From positions 1 to 23,190 of the IMG/VR virus record IMGVR_UViG_3300032820_000127: a stretch of DNA of 23,190 bases; one strand, written 5' to 3'. Source of the stretch: a virus. The first letter of the stretch is position 1. The number at the start of each line of letters is the position of its first letter. Positions 15,430 to 22,645 of this stretch are shown piece after piece. A program made the translations under genes and the position numbers. The notes under the pieces are model-generated. The model saw nothing but the letters and a program-made list of their open reading frames with translations. It was not told the DNA's origin and searched no databases.

Positions 15430-16807
15430 TATATTGTATGCTAAGATCGGTTTGAAATTACCTAAGAAAATGTGGGGTGGCACTCAAGATGGTTCTGGTT
15501 GGTCGTTGGGTCACGATGATGATGTCAGATTCCTGATAAATGTGTCTTACAACAATCCAGACGATAATTTTTACATTATTGGAGCTTCTAGTTTTGATGA
15601 GATAGAAACTGAAGAAAAGAAAAGATTGTTTCCACATGAAAATGTGTTTGATGCGTATAATTTTACTAAGTATAGTAAAGAAAATAGACCTAGTGAGGAC
15701 ATTTATAAGCCACATCCAGATAATGGATTTACAAAACCAGATTTGTTTGGAGATAGTGTATTAAAATGGAAAAATTGGGATACTGAAAATATACGATATG
15801 TGATTCCATTAGAATATTTGAACGAGAATAATATAATTGTAGATTATGGAATTATTGCAATGAGCAATATAATGCAGAGAAACCTTTATCAGAAGACTAA
15901 GACTAAGAAGGGAGGCTGGGCTAAACCTCTAGCTGTTGGTAGAAATTATGCAGCTCCTGTTATTCACACGTTGAATGAAACGGGTGTGAGGTGGGTTGCA
16001 ATGGTTGATGATCCAAGATGCATGCATGGTGCTTTTGATTTGTTTAATAATCCACCAATAGTCTTATCACAGATAAATGGCAGTATGACTACTTCAAATA
16101 TAACATCTTATGAAAATGATACGGTAGCCGAAGGCGAAGTAGATGTTATATATGCTCATGTCGAAAGTACTGTGGTGATGGATGAAAAGGTTAAATATGT
16201 AGATTCGTCTTGGTCTGATAGAGAAAATCTGATAAGTATTGCATTGAATGGTGGTTCTAATGATGAAGAAAAGGATTCAGTATTAGTAAAAGAGGTAGAT
16301 AATAGGTTCGGAATGCTAGAGGAATGGTTGTTAAATCCATTTCCAAATGTAGAGGTATATGGAAAGTGGGGAGATGTAATATTAGCTAGTGATAGTAGGT
16401 TTATGGGGTCTGTAGATCGTGACGAATTACATTCGGTGATGTCTAATTGGAACCATAGCCTTTGTATTCCAATTAAGGATGGGTGGGCGACTACTAAGTA
16501 TTTGGAATGTTTGAAATCTGGTGTTTCGCCGTTCTTACATCCGAATTATGATTCAGACAAGAATACTAAGATACAGGATTTTTATCGTGTAGAAAATGTT
16601 GAGGAATTTCGTGATAAATTAAATTTAGATGATGTTATTCACACAAGGGAATTGAATAAGGCAATCGATGCCTGTTTAGCTGATGAATTTACATCAGGTC
16701 AATATTTGAATGATACGGTATATAAACATTTGGGTATTGACAGAAAAGGCAGAAAAAACAAGAATCGGGAGTTATGGGAAGTTAAGTCTTCTACGGTTAC
16801 TTTTTAA
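15422..16807 (+). CDS. GT-B-like transferase (predicted DNA-modifying glycosyl- or related transferase)
   Basis: A 461-aa protein, the last gene of the cassette, overlapping the cytidylyltransferase by 8 nt behind a GGAAGGA site. I read it as a GT-B-type glycosyltransferase. It opens with a Rossmann-like strand (NILYAKIGLKLP). The C-terminal half has a VEVYGKWGD segment followed by NHSLCIPIKDGWATTKYLECLKSG and SPFLHPNYD, which resembles the nucleotide-donor-binding K..E.L..G..P region of GT-B enzymes. The assignment is from pattern only, and I see no close match to T4 alpha- or beta-glucosyltransferase. In context, the acceptor is predicted to be 5-hydroxymethylcytosine in phage DNA. A role in surface-glycan modification cannot be excluded. 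Confidence 0.55.
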   Translation: MANILYAKIGLKLPKKMWGGTQDGSGWSLGHDDDVRFLINVSYNNPDDNFYIIGASSFDEIETEEKKRLFPHENVFDAYNFTKYSKENRPSEDIYKPHPDNGFTKPDLFGDSVLKWKNWDTENIRYVIPLEYLNENNIIVDYGIIAMSNIMQRNLYQKTKTKKGGWAKPLAVGRNYAAPVIHTLNETGVRWVAMVDDPRCMHGAFDLFNNPPIVLSQINGSMTTSNITSYENDTVAEGEVDVIYAHVESTVVMDEKVKYVDSSWSDRENLISIALNGGSNDEEKDSVLVKEVDNRFGMLEEWLLNPFPNVEVYGKWGDVILASDSRFMGSVDRDELHSVMSNWNHSLCIPIKDGWATTKYLECLKSGVSPFLHPNYDSDKNTKIQDFYRVENVEEFRDKLNLDDVIHTRELNKAIDACLADEFTSGQYLNDTVYKHLGIDRKGRKNKNRELWEVKSSTVTF

Positions 16808-16812
16808 TAGCC

Positions 16813-16842
16813 TTGACATTAGGTTATTAAATATGGTATAAT
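16813..16842 (+). promoter_or_regulatory. Sigma70-like promoter P2 before gene 45
   Basis: TTGACA (16813-16818), 18-bp spacer, TATAAT (16837-16842), with an extended -10 TG at 16834-16835. It starts 5 nt after the cassette's last stop and gives a leader of about 35 nt for gene 45. It matches P1 in spacer length, extended -10, and the bases around and after the -10, including a similar AGAGAAA(A)AGGA ribosome-site region. Confidence 0.88.
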
Positions 16843-16881
16843 ATAGTTATCTCTAAGAATAGAGAAAAAGGAATAGATTAT

Positions 16882-17571
16882 ATGAAAATTACGCGACAGA
16901 CAATTGATATATTAAGGAATTTTAGTAGTATTAATTCTTCGATATTGGTAGATCCAGGCTCAGAACTTCAAACTATAGCAGCCAGGAAAAATATCCTTGC
17001 TAAATCAAGTGTAGAAGAATCTTTTAATCAGAAATTTGTTATATATGACTTGGTTCAATTTTTGGGATTGATTACAACTGAATCTTTTGAGGATGCTGAA
17101 TTGGATTTTGATACGAAATGGGTTAATATAGTGAATGGTAGATCCTCATCAAAGTATTTTTATGCTGATGAATCTACGATAATTAAACCAGAAAGGGAAT
17201 TGATAATGCCAGAAACTGAAATAAAGTTTGAATTAGATAAATCTGATTTAACTGATATTCTTAATATGGCTGGTATTTTAGCTACAGACGATTTAGCTAT
17301 TTCTAGTGATGGGGATACTATTTCCGCTGTTGTATTAGATAAACAAGATGATACATCTAATCATTTTAAAATTAATGTTGGTGATGGTAATGGAGATGAG
17401 TACACTGCATATTTTAAAATAGAAAATCTTAAAGTATTGAAAGGTACTTATGATGTATCTATTTCTAGTAAGGGAATTACTCATTGGGCTAATACGGACA
17501 TTCCTTTAGAGTATTGGATTGCATTAGAACCAGATTCTATTTATGAAACATTGAGTAAAGAGTCTATTTAA
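16882..17571 (+). CDS. 45: Sliding clamp gp45
   Basis: Trimeric DNA polymerase processivity clamp. In T4 it also activates late transcription by contacting gp55 and gp33. It is 229 aa against 228 in T4. Recognisable segments are the N-terminus MKITRQTIDILRNFSSINSSI (T4: LLKNFATINSGI), FVIYDLVQFLGLI (T4: VAIYDLNGFLGIL), and the C-terminus YWIALEPDSIYE (T4: YVVALEADS). Its own strong promoter P2 and an AAAGGA site give it early expression independent of the upstream cassette. Polymerase gp43 in this window ends in a clamp-binding-like tail. Confidence 0.95.
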   Translation: MKITRQTIDILRNFSSINSSILVDPGSELQTIAARKNILAKSSVEESFNQKFVIYDLVQFLGLITTESFEDAELDFDTKWVNIVNGRSSSKYFYADESTIIKPERELIMPETEIKFELDKSDLTDILNMAGILATDDLAISSDGDTISAVVLDKQDDTSNHFKINVGDGNGDEYTAYFKIENLKVLKGTYDVSISSKGITHWANTDIPLEYWIALEPDSIYETLSKESI

Positions 17572-17780
17572 TGAAAGAAAAACCGTTAGCTACTAAGGTA
17601 GAGATTGAAGATATATTAGAAAAGATTGATCTTGGTATGGATCAAGTTAAGTCTATGTTATTAGCCGATGATTATGACCCATCGGCTAATAATTATGAGT
17701 TGAAGTATTATATTAGAATTACTCTTGACGGTTTTTATCTATTGCAAAATATGATAGGAACATCACCTTTTGACATATAG
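17571..17780 (+). CDS. Small unknown protein between genes 45 and 44
   Basis: A 69-aa protein with no function I recognise. The start overlaps the gp45 stop (TAATG) and the stop lies 9 nt before gene 44, so it belongs to the clamp/clamp-loader operon. It is acidic and helical (VEIEDILEKIDLGMDQVKSMLL), without Cys or membrane segments. T4 has a small gene rpbA between 45 and 46, but I see no specific similarity. A clamp- or polymerase-binding function is only a guess from position. Confidence 0.7.
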   Translation: MKEKPLATKVEIEDILEKIDLGMDQVKSMLLADDYDPSANNYELKYYIRITLDGFYLLQNMIGTSPFDI

Positions 17781-17789
17781 GGGAAATTT

Positions 17790-18728
17790 ATGCGTGAAGA
17801 ATTTCTTTGGGTGGAAAAGTATAGGCCAAAGGTTATATCAGAATGTATATTACCTAGACCATTGAAGAAAACTTTTTCTGAGTTTGTTAAGAACAAGGAA
17901 ATTCCAAATTTGTTATTACATGGAAATTCTGGCATCGGTAAAACTACCGTTGCCAGAGCTCTTTGTGAAGAATTAGATTGTGATTATATTTTGATTAATG
18001 GTTCAGATGAAAGAAATATAGATACACTTAGAGGCAAGATAAAGGGATATGCTTCATCTGTTTCTTTATCAGGTAACAGAAAAATAATTATTATAGACGA
18101 AGCTGATTATTTAAATGCACAGTCTACACAACCTGCATTAAGAGCTTTCATGGAAGAATATTCGATTAATTGTGGATTTATATTTACTTGTAATCTTCTT
18201 CATAAACTTTTACCAGCTATCCAGTCAAGATGTAGTGTAATTGATTTCAAAATAGAGAAGAATCAACTACAATATATATGCGAAGAGTTTATGGCGAGAG
18301 TTGTAGATATTTTCGAGAAAGAGGGAATTGGTTATAATCAACAGGTTATTGCAGAGTTGATTATGAAATTTCTTCCAGATTGGCGAAGAGTTCTGAATGA
18401 GTTTCAGAGATATTCTGCAGGTGGTGAAATAGATGTTGGAATATTATCATCTTTAGATGATGAAAAATTTGAGAAATTAATTGATGTTTTGATCAAGAAG
18501 AAATTTACTGAAATTCGTCAGTGGGTGGTAGAAAATCTTGATACAAATCCGGCTTCAATTTATAGAAAAATTTATGATAATATAGTTCATGTTCTCGAAC
18601 CAGATAGTGTACCTACGGCTATTTTGACTATTGGCGAATATAGTTATAAATCTGCTTTTGTAGCTGATCAGGAAATTAATCTAATTTGTTGTCTGATAGA
18701 AATTTTGAATGGGTGTAAATTCAAATGA
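17790..18728 (+). CDS. 44: Clamp loader large subunit gp44
   Basis: AAA+ ATPase that, with gp62, opens gp45 and loads it at primer ends. Features run in RFC order: WVEKYRP (7-13), Walker A HGNSGIGKTT (44-53), Walker B IIDEADYLN (101-109), sensor-1 region FTCN (132-135), and the SRC arginine-finger motif QSRCSVI (145-151). It is 312 aa against 319 in T4. The ribosome site is AGGGGAAA. It ends in an ATGA overlap with gene 62, which supports the fixed 4:1 complex being made from one message. Confidence 0.97.
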   Translation: MREEFLWVEKYRPKVISECILPRPLKKTFSEFVKNKEIPNLLLHGNSGIGKTTVARALCEELDCDYILINGSDERNIDTLRGKIKGYASSVSLSGNRKIIIIDEADYLNAQSTQPALRAFMEEYSINCGFIFTCNLLHKLLPAIQSRCSVIDFKIEKNQLQYICEEFMARVVDIFEKEGIGYNQQVIAELIMKFLPDWRRVLNEFQRYSAGGEIDVGILSSLDDEKFEKLIDVLIKKKFTEIRQWVVENLDTNPASIYRKIYDNIVHVLEPDSVPTAILTIGEYSYKSAFVADQEINLICCLIEILNGCKFK

Positions 18729-19189
18729 TAGATTTATGGGGAGATCCGATACCAGAACCAGAAATAGAGGAAAAGGAGAAGGAGAAAAATTATCTTTTCA
18801 TGTTTTTTGATGATATTACGAACACAAAATCTAATATTATGAGGGTGTTGCATGAAAATGAACATAATGAATATGAACCTTATAAGATGAATAAATTTTT
18901 ATCGCAATCCGCAGATAGTATTTTTGATGTTAATGATATGAATGGTTTGCCAGATTTACCGATTCCTTTACAATATGACTATTTTATAAATAGTATTAGA
19001 CGTAGAAGCAGACGACCTGAAAAATGGTTGGTTGATTCTTCTATGTCTGTTAATGATTTAGATATTGTAAAGGAGTATTTTAATTACTCTAATCAAAAAG
19101 CGAAAGATGCATTGCTACTTTTGGGTGAGAGTGAGCTAGAATATATTAGATCAAAAACGTATAAAGGCGGTAAGGAGAATGATACATGA
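18725..19189 (+). CDS. 62: Clamp loader small subunit gp62
   Basis: Non-ATPase subunit of the gp44/gp62 clamp loader. Similarity to T4 gp62 is low but the pattern is right: NKFLSQSADSIFDVNDMN (T4: [23 protein letters not shown]), then RRSRRPEKWLVDSS (T4: GKRYGKWAKLVEDST), then the helix DIVKEYFNYSNQKAKDALLLL. It is 154 aa against 187 in T4, lacking part of both ends. Residues about 12-22 are a Glu/Lys run. The position directly after gene 44 with an ATGA overlap, and before regA, is decisive. Confidence 0.88.
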   Translation: MIDLWGDPIPEPEIEEKEKEKNYLFMFFDDITNTKSNIMRVLHENEHNEYEPYKMNKFLSQSADSIFDVNDMNGLPDLPIPLQYDYFINSIRRRSRRPEKWLVDSSMSVNDLDIVKEYFNYSNQKAKDALLLLGESELEYIRSKTYKGGKENDT

Positions 19190-19190
19190 T

Positions 19191-19565
19191 ATGATTGAGG
19201 TTCTTCTAGGGCAGCCTGATGATTTTTTGAAAGTGAGAGAGACACTATCCAGAATAGGTGTTGCGTCGCGACATGAACAGATATTATATCAATCATGTCA
19301 TATACTTCACAAACAGGGGAAGTATTATATAGTACATTTTAAGGAATTGTTTGCCTTAGATGGGAAACCAACTGATATATCGGAAAATGATTACGCGAGA
19401 CGAAATTCGATTATTAATTTATTAGTGGAGTGGGAATTGATCACGTTGGTTGATTCTCAGGAGTTAGAACCAGTAGCACCCATGAACCAAATCAAGATCT
19501 TACGATTTGATGAAAAGGATGAATGGGATCTGGTTGTAAAATATAATATAGGTCGAAAGACCTAA
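19191..19565 (+). CDS. regA: Translational repressor RegA
   Basis: RNA-binding repressor that blocks translation of many early T4 mRNAs by binding near their start codons, including clamp and clamp-loader genes. Similarity to T4 RegA is strong over the whole length: IEVLLGQPDDFLKVRETLSR (T4: IEITLKKPEDFLKVKETLTR), LYQSCHILHKQGKYYIVHFKE, and DEWDLVVKYNIG at the end. I start it at ATG 19191 to match T4's MIEI start. The upstream in-frame ATG at 19179 lies 1 nt after AAGGAG, too close to use it. The stop TAA (19563-19565) lies inside copy 3 of the 33-nt element. Confidence 0.96.
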   Translation: MIEVLLGQPDDFLKVRETLSRIGVASRHEQILYQSCHILHKQGKYYIVHFKELFALDGKPTDISENDYARRNSIINLLVEWELITLVDSQELEPVAPMNQIKILRFDEKDEWDLVVKYNIGRKT

Positions 19566-19590
19566 ACCTTTTGGCGTAGGAAACGTCTAA
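19558..19590 (+). repeat. 33-nt leader element, copy 3 (regA/hsp20 junction)
   Basis: AGACCTAAACCTTTT, spacer GGCGTAGGAAA, CGTCTAA. It differs from copy 2 at one base of 33. Its CTAAAC contains the regA stop codon, and it ends 62 nt before the hsp20 start. No ordinary -35/-10 promoter is visible in this gap, so this element is the main candidate for expression of hsp20. Confidence 0.8.
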
Positions 19591-19598
19591 ATATATGT

Positions 19599-19620
19599 GA
19601 GTGGTCGATTAGCGACACTC
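19599..19620 (+). promoter_or_regulatory. Hairpin in the hsp20 leader
   Basis: GAGT (19599-19602), bulged G, GTCG (19604-19607), loop ATTAG, CGAC (19613-19616), ACTC (19617-19620): 8 bp in two blocks. It follows the 33-nt element by 8 nt and has no T-run, so it is not a terminator. It may be an RNA leader structure or an operator. Confidence 0.5.
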
Positions 19621-19652
19621 AAATTTAATTTCTTGCTTATAGGAGAAAAACA

Positions 19653-20102
19653 ATGACAAATTTATTTACAACAATTCAAAGCAAATACGATCCCTATTTT
19701 TTGGGATTTAACCGTGTATTCGATCAACTGATTGATTTCGATAATCAAGTTGATAAAAGTAGAGGTAACTATCCACCTTACAACCTGATTCAAGATGGTG
19801 ATCAATATATCATCGAGTTAGCTGTTGCTGGATTTAGTGAAAATGATATAGACATCACTCACGAACCAGAGAAAAGTAGAATTACAATTGCAGGATCTAT
19901 CGGAACTTCTGATGGCACATATCTACATCAAGGTATTGCTAACAGGAATTTTAGTCGAACTTGGACAGTTGCTGATTCGGTTGAGGTGTTAGGTGCAGAG
20001 CTTGACGGTGGTATTTTGCGAGTTAAGTTGGAATCGGTCATACCAGAAGAAAAGAAGCCCAAAAAGATTGCGATTAAAAATCCGCAATTGTTGAGTGAGT
20101 AA
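19653..20102 (+). CDS. Small heat shock protein, Hsp20 family
   Basis: ATP-independent chaperone of the IbpA/alpha-crystallin family, 149 aa. The alpha-crystallin domain spans about 38-131: NYPPYNLIQDGDQYIIELAVAGFSENDIDI, a loop with GIANRNFSRTWTV, and the closing strand ELDGGILRVKL in the place of the usual LxNGxLxI. A C-terminal IAI (139-141) serves as the IxI oligomerisation motif. Hsp20 genes are characteristic of T4-like phages of marine hosts and absent from T4, probably aiding virion protein folding or protecting enzymes. It has its own leader (33-nt element plus hairpin), an AGGAG site and a terminator directly behind it. Confidence 0.95.
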   Translation: MTNLFTTIQSKYDPYFLGFNRVFDQLIDFDNQVDKSRGNYPPYNLIQDGDQYIIELAVAGFSENDIDITHEPEKSRITIAGSIGTSDGTYLHQGIANRNFSRTWTVADSVEVLGAELDGGILRVKLESVIPEEKKPKKIAIKNPQLLSE

Positions 20103-20110
20103 TCTTAGAT

Positions 20111-20133
20111 GGGGGTTTTAAAACCCCCTTTTT
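20111..20133 (+). terminator. Intrinsic terminator after hsp20
   Basis: GGGGGTTTTAAAACCCCC (20111-20128) is a perfect 18-bp palindrome followed by five T. As RNA it forms a hairpin with five G-C pairs plus U-A pairs. It begins 8 nt after the Hsp20 stop and ends 12 nt before the gp43 start, so it separates hsp20 from the polymerase gene. The start of gene 43 transcription is then by read-through or an unseen promoter. Confidence 0.85.
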
Positions 20134-20145
20134 ACTTAGGAAAAT

Positions 20146-22644
20146 ATGAAAGAAAATTTTTATACCAACATCCATCAATGGGGAAACAAACTTTTTGTTC
20201 GCAGTGTTGAGGATGGTGAAAGAATACGAGAGGAAATCTATGATTTCCAACCTACCTTATTTGTTTCAGAAGAAAATTCAAAATATAAGACTATTGATGG
20301 TAAGTCAGTAGGCCCTATCAATCCTGGCTCTATCACGGAGTGTAAGGATTTTGTGAAAATGTATGAAGGTGTGCCTGGATTTGAGTTATACGGTTCTACT
20401 GAATGGGTGCAACAATACATTTACGAGAATTTTAAGTCTACTGAACACGATATATCCAAAGTTAGAATTTGTACGATTGATATTGAAGTAGAAAGCGAGA
20501 ATGGGTTTCCAGATGTAGAAAGTGTTAATGAGAAAATAAATCTTATCACTGTCAAGGATAGTTTTACTGATAGGTGTTATGTATTTGGATTGCAGCCATT
20601 TCATTCAAATAGGGATGATATTTCTTATTTATTATGTGACGGCGAAGAACAATTGTTGACAAAGTTTCAAGAGTTTTTTGTAGAGTTGAAACCTGATATA
20701 GTAACCGGCTGGAATTGTAAGTGGTATGATATTCCTTATCTTATTCGCCGGATGAAAACTATGTTTGATGATAAATTTATCAATAAGTTATCACCGTGGA
20801 ATAGAGTTAAAGAAAGAACGAAAAAAACGTATAGGTTTGCAAAAACTCAGGTACAGGATGAAATATACTATCAAATTAATGGAGTTGCTATACTTGATAG
20901 CTTAGATATGTATAAGAAATTTACTTATATTAATCGAGAAAGTTATTCATTAGACTATATAGGGAAGGTAGAAGTAGGTGAATCTAAATTAGATTGGCAT
21001 GAAATGGGATATATATCACATAAAGATGTATATTCTAATGATTGGAAAACTTGGGTAGAGTATAATATACAGGATGTAGAACTGGTAGAGAAGATAAATG
21101 ATAAATTAAATTTATTAGAGTTGATACTACAAACATCATATGATGCTGGTGTTAATTATGAAGATGTATCATCGCCAGTAAGAATGTGGGATTCTATTAT
21201 CTATAAGCATCTAAGAGATAGAGATATAGTCATACCACAGAAAAAAAGTGAAGCCGAAAAGAGAGATTACGAAGGCGGTCATGTTAAAGATCCACAAGTG
21301 GGTGCTCATGATTGGGTAGTATCGTTTGATTTGAATAGTCTGTATCCACATTTAATAATGCAGTACAACATTTCTCCTGAAACTTTACTGGATACAGATA
21401 AATTGGAGTATGAGGTAGAGGATTATTTGGAACAGAAACTTATACCAGAGCATAAAGGTCAAAATGTCACTGCTAATGGATATTATTATAGTACTGAGAA
21501 ACAGGGATTTCTTGGTGAATTGATGCAGTGGATGTACGATGACAGAACAAAGTATAAGGAATTGGAACAAAGGGCTAAACAGAATGGGGATGATAATTTA
21601 GTCGCGAAATACAATACTATTCAAATGGCTCGAAAGATTGCACTTAATAGTGCTTATGGTGCGTTAGCCAATGAATGGTTTAGGTATTATGATATTAGAC
21701 TTGCAGAATCCATTACTAAGTCAGGTCAATTAGCTATTCGTTGGATAGAACAGGAATTGAATAAATACTTGAATGATGTAATGGAAACTGAGGATAAGGA
21801 TTATGTGGTTGCTGCTGATACTGACAGTGTGTACTTGGCTTTTGGTGACTTGGTTGATAAATTTCTTGGATCGGTGACAGATAAGAATAAAATTGTTGAT
21901 ATGTTAGATAGTTTTTGTAGGGATAAGGTTCAGCCTTTTATTGAAGAATCCTATCAAATACTTGCTGATTACATGAACGCTTATCAACAGAAGATGAATA
22001 TGAGTAGGGAAGTCATTGCGGATAAAGGAATTTGGACTGCGAAGAAACGATATATACTTAATGTTTATGATAACGAAGGATATAGGTATGATGAACCAGA
22101 TTTGAAAATTATGGGAATAGAAGCTGTTCGTAGTTCTACTCCATCAGTTTGTAGAGATAAGATTAAGGAATCGTTGGAAATAGTTTTAAGAGGAACAGAA
22201 GATGAACTTCAACAGTATATTTCTGATTTTAAGAATGAATTTTTTGAAATGAATCCAGAAGTAATAGCATTTCCGCGGTCTGTTACTGGAATGGATAAAT
22301 ATAAATGTTCTGTAGGTATTTATCAGAAAAGTACTCCTATTCAAACGAAAGGTAGTTTACTCTATAATTATTGGGTCAAGGATAAAGGACTCGATGATAG
22401 ATATGAACTGATAAATGAAGGCGATAAGATAAAGTTTACATATTTGAAAGAGCCGAATGTTATTAATGCGAGGGTTATTTCTTTCCCATCTCGATTACCT
22501 AATGAATTGGGTTTAGAGAAATATGTTGATTATGAAACACAATTTGAAAAGTGTTATATTGATCCAATTACAACTGTATTGGATACCATTGATTGGAAAC
22601 ATGAGAAAATCTCTACATTAGAAGATTTTTTCGGAGGTGTATAA
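20146..22644 (+). CDS. 43: Replicative DNA polymerase gp43 (family B)
   Basis: Polymerase with 3'-5' proofreading. Exonuclease motifs: Exo I IDIEVES (Asp112, Glu114), Exo II GWNCKWYDIPYL (Asp195), Exo III YNIQDVELV (Asp310). Polymerase motifs: A FDLNSLYPHLI (Asp395), B ARKIALNSAYGAL (495-507), C AADTDSVYLAF (Asp558, Asp560), then KKRYILN. The C-terminus STLEDFFGGV looks like a clamp-binding tail. It is 832 aa against 898 in T4, with no gap in a catalytic motif and no split or intein. A weak AGGA site precedes the ATG. RegA, which represses T4 early genes, is encoded just upstream. Confidence 0.98.
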   Translation: MKENFYTNIHQWGNKLFVRSVEDGERIREEIYDFQPTLFVSEENSKYKTIDGKSVGPINPGSITECKDFVKMYEGVPGFELYGSTEWVQQYIYENFKSTEHDISKVRICTIDIEVESENGFPDVESVNEKINLITVKDSFTDRCYVFGLQPFHSNRDDISYLLCDGEEQLLTKFQEFFVELKPDIVTGWNCKWYDIPYLIRRMKTMFDDKFINKLSPWNRVKERTKKTYRFAKTQVQDEIYYQINGVAILDSLDMYKKFTYINRESYSLDYIGKVEVGESKLDWHEMGYISHKDVYSNDWKTWVEYNIQDVELVEKINDKLNLLELILQTSYDAGVNYEDVSSPVRMWDSIIYKHLRDRDIVIPQKKSEAEKRDYEGGHVKDPQVGAHDWVVSFDLNSLYPHLIMQYNISPETLLDTDKLEYEVEDYLEQKLIPEHKGQNVTANGYYYSTEKQGFLGELMQWMYDDRTKYKELEQRAKQNGDDNLVAKYNTIQMARKIALNSAYGALANEWFRYYDIRLAESITKSGQLAIRWIEQELNKYLNDVMETEDKDYVVAADTDSVYLAFGDLVDKFLGSVTDKNKIVDMLDSFCRDKVQPFIEESYQILADYMNAYQQKMNMSREVIADKGIWTAKKRYILNVYDNEGYRYDEPDLKIMGIEAVRSSTPSVCRDKIKESLEIVLRGTEDELQQYISDFKNEFFEMNPEVIAFPRSVTGMDKYKCSVGIYQKSTPIQTKGSLLYNYWVKDKGLDDRYELINEGDKIKFTYLKEPNVINARVISFPSRLPNELGLEKYVDYETQFEKCYIDPITTVLDTIDWKHEKISTLEDFFGGV

Positions 22645-22645
22645 A

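Noticed and set aside
13775-16807. Capsule or LPS biosynthesis genes unrelated to DNA
   Set aside because: Homology alone would allow it, but the start-stop overlaps with the methyltransferase/dioxygenase pair favour one pathway. It is kept as an alternative in the feature entries.
18985-18992. TATAAATA octamer in gene 62
   Set aside because: It matches the late promoter but lies inside coding sequence with no late gene downstream; chance is likely in AT-rich DNA.
6858-19590. Three 33-nt repeats as a CRISPR array or as an att/recombination pair
   Set aside because: The copies are 4-9 kb apart, single, and placed in gene leaders; there are no regular spacers and the intervening genes are T4-like core genes in normal order.
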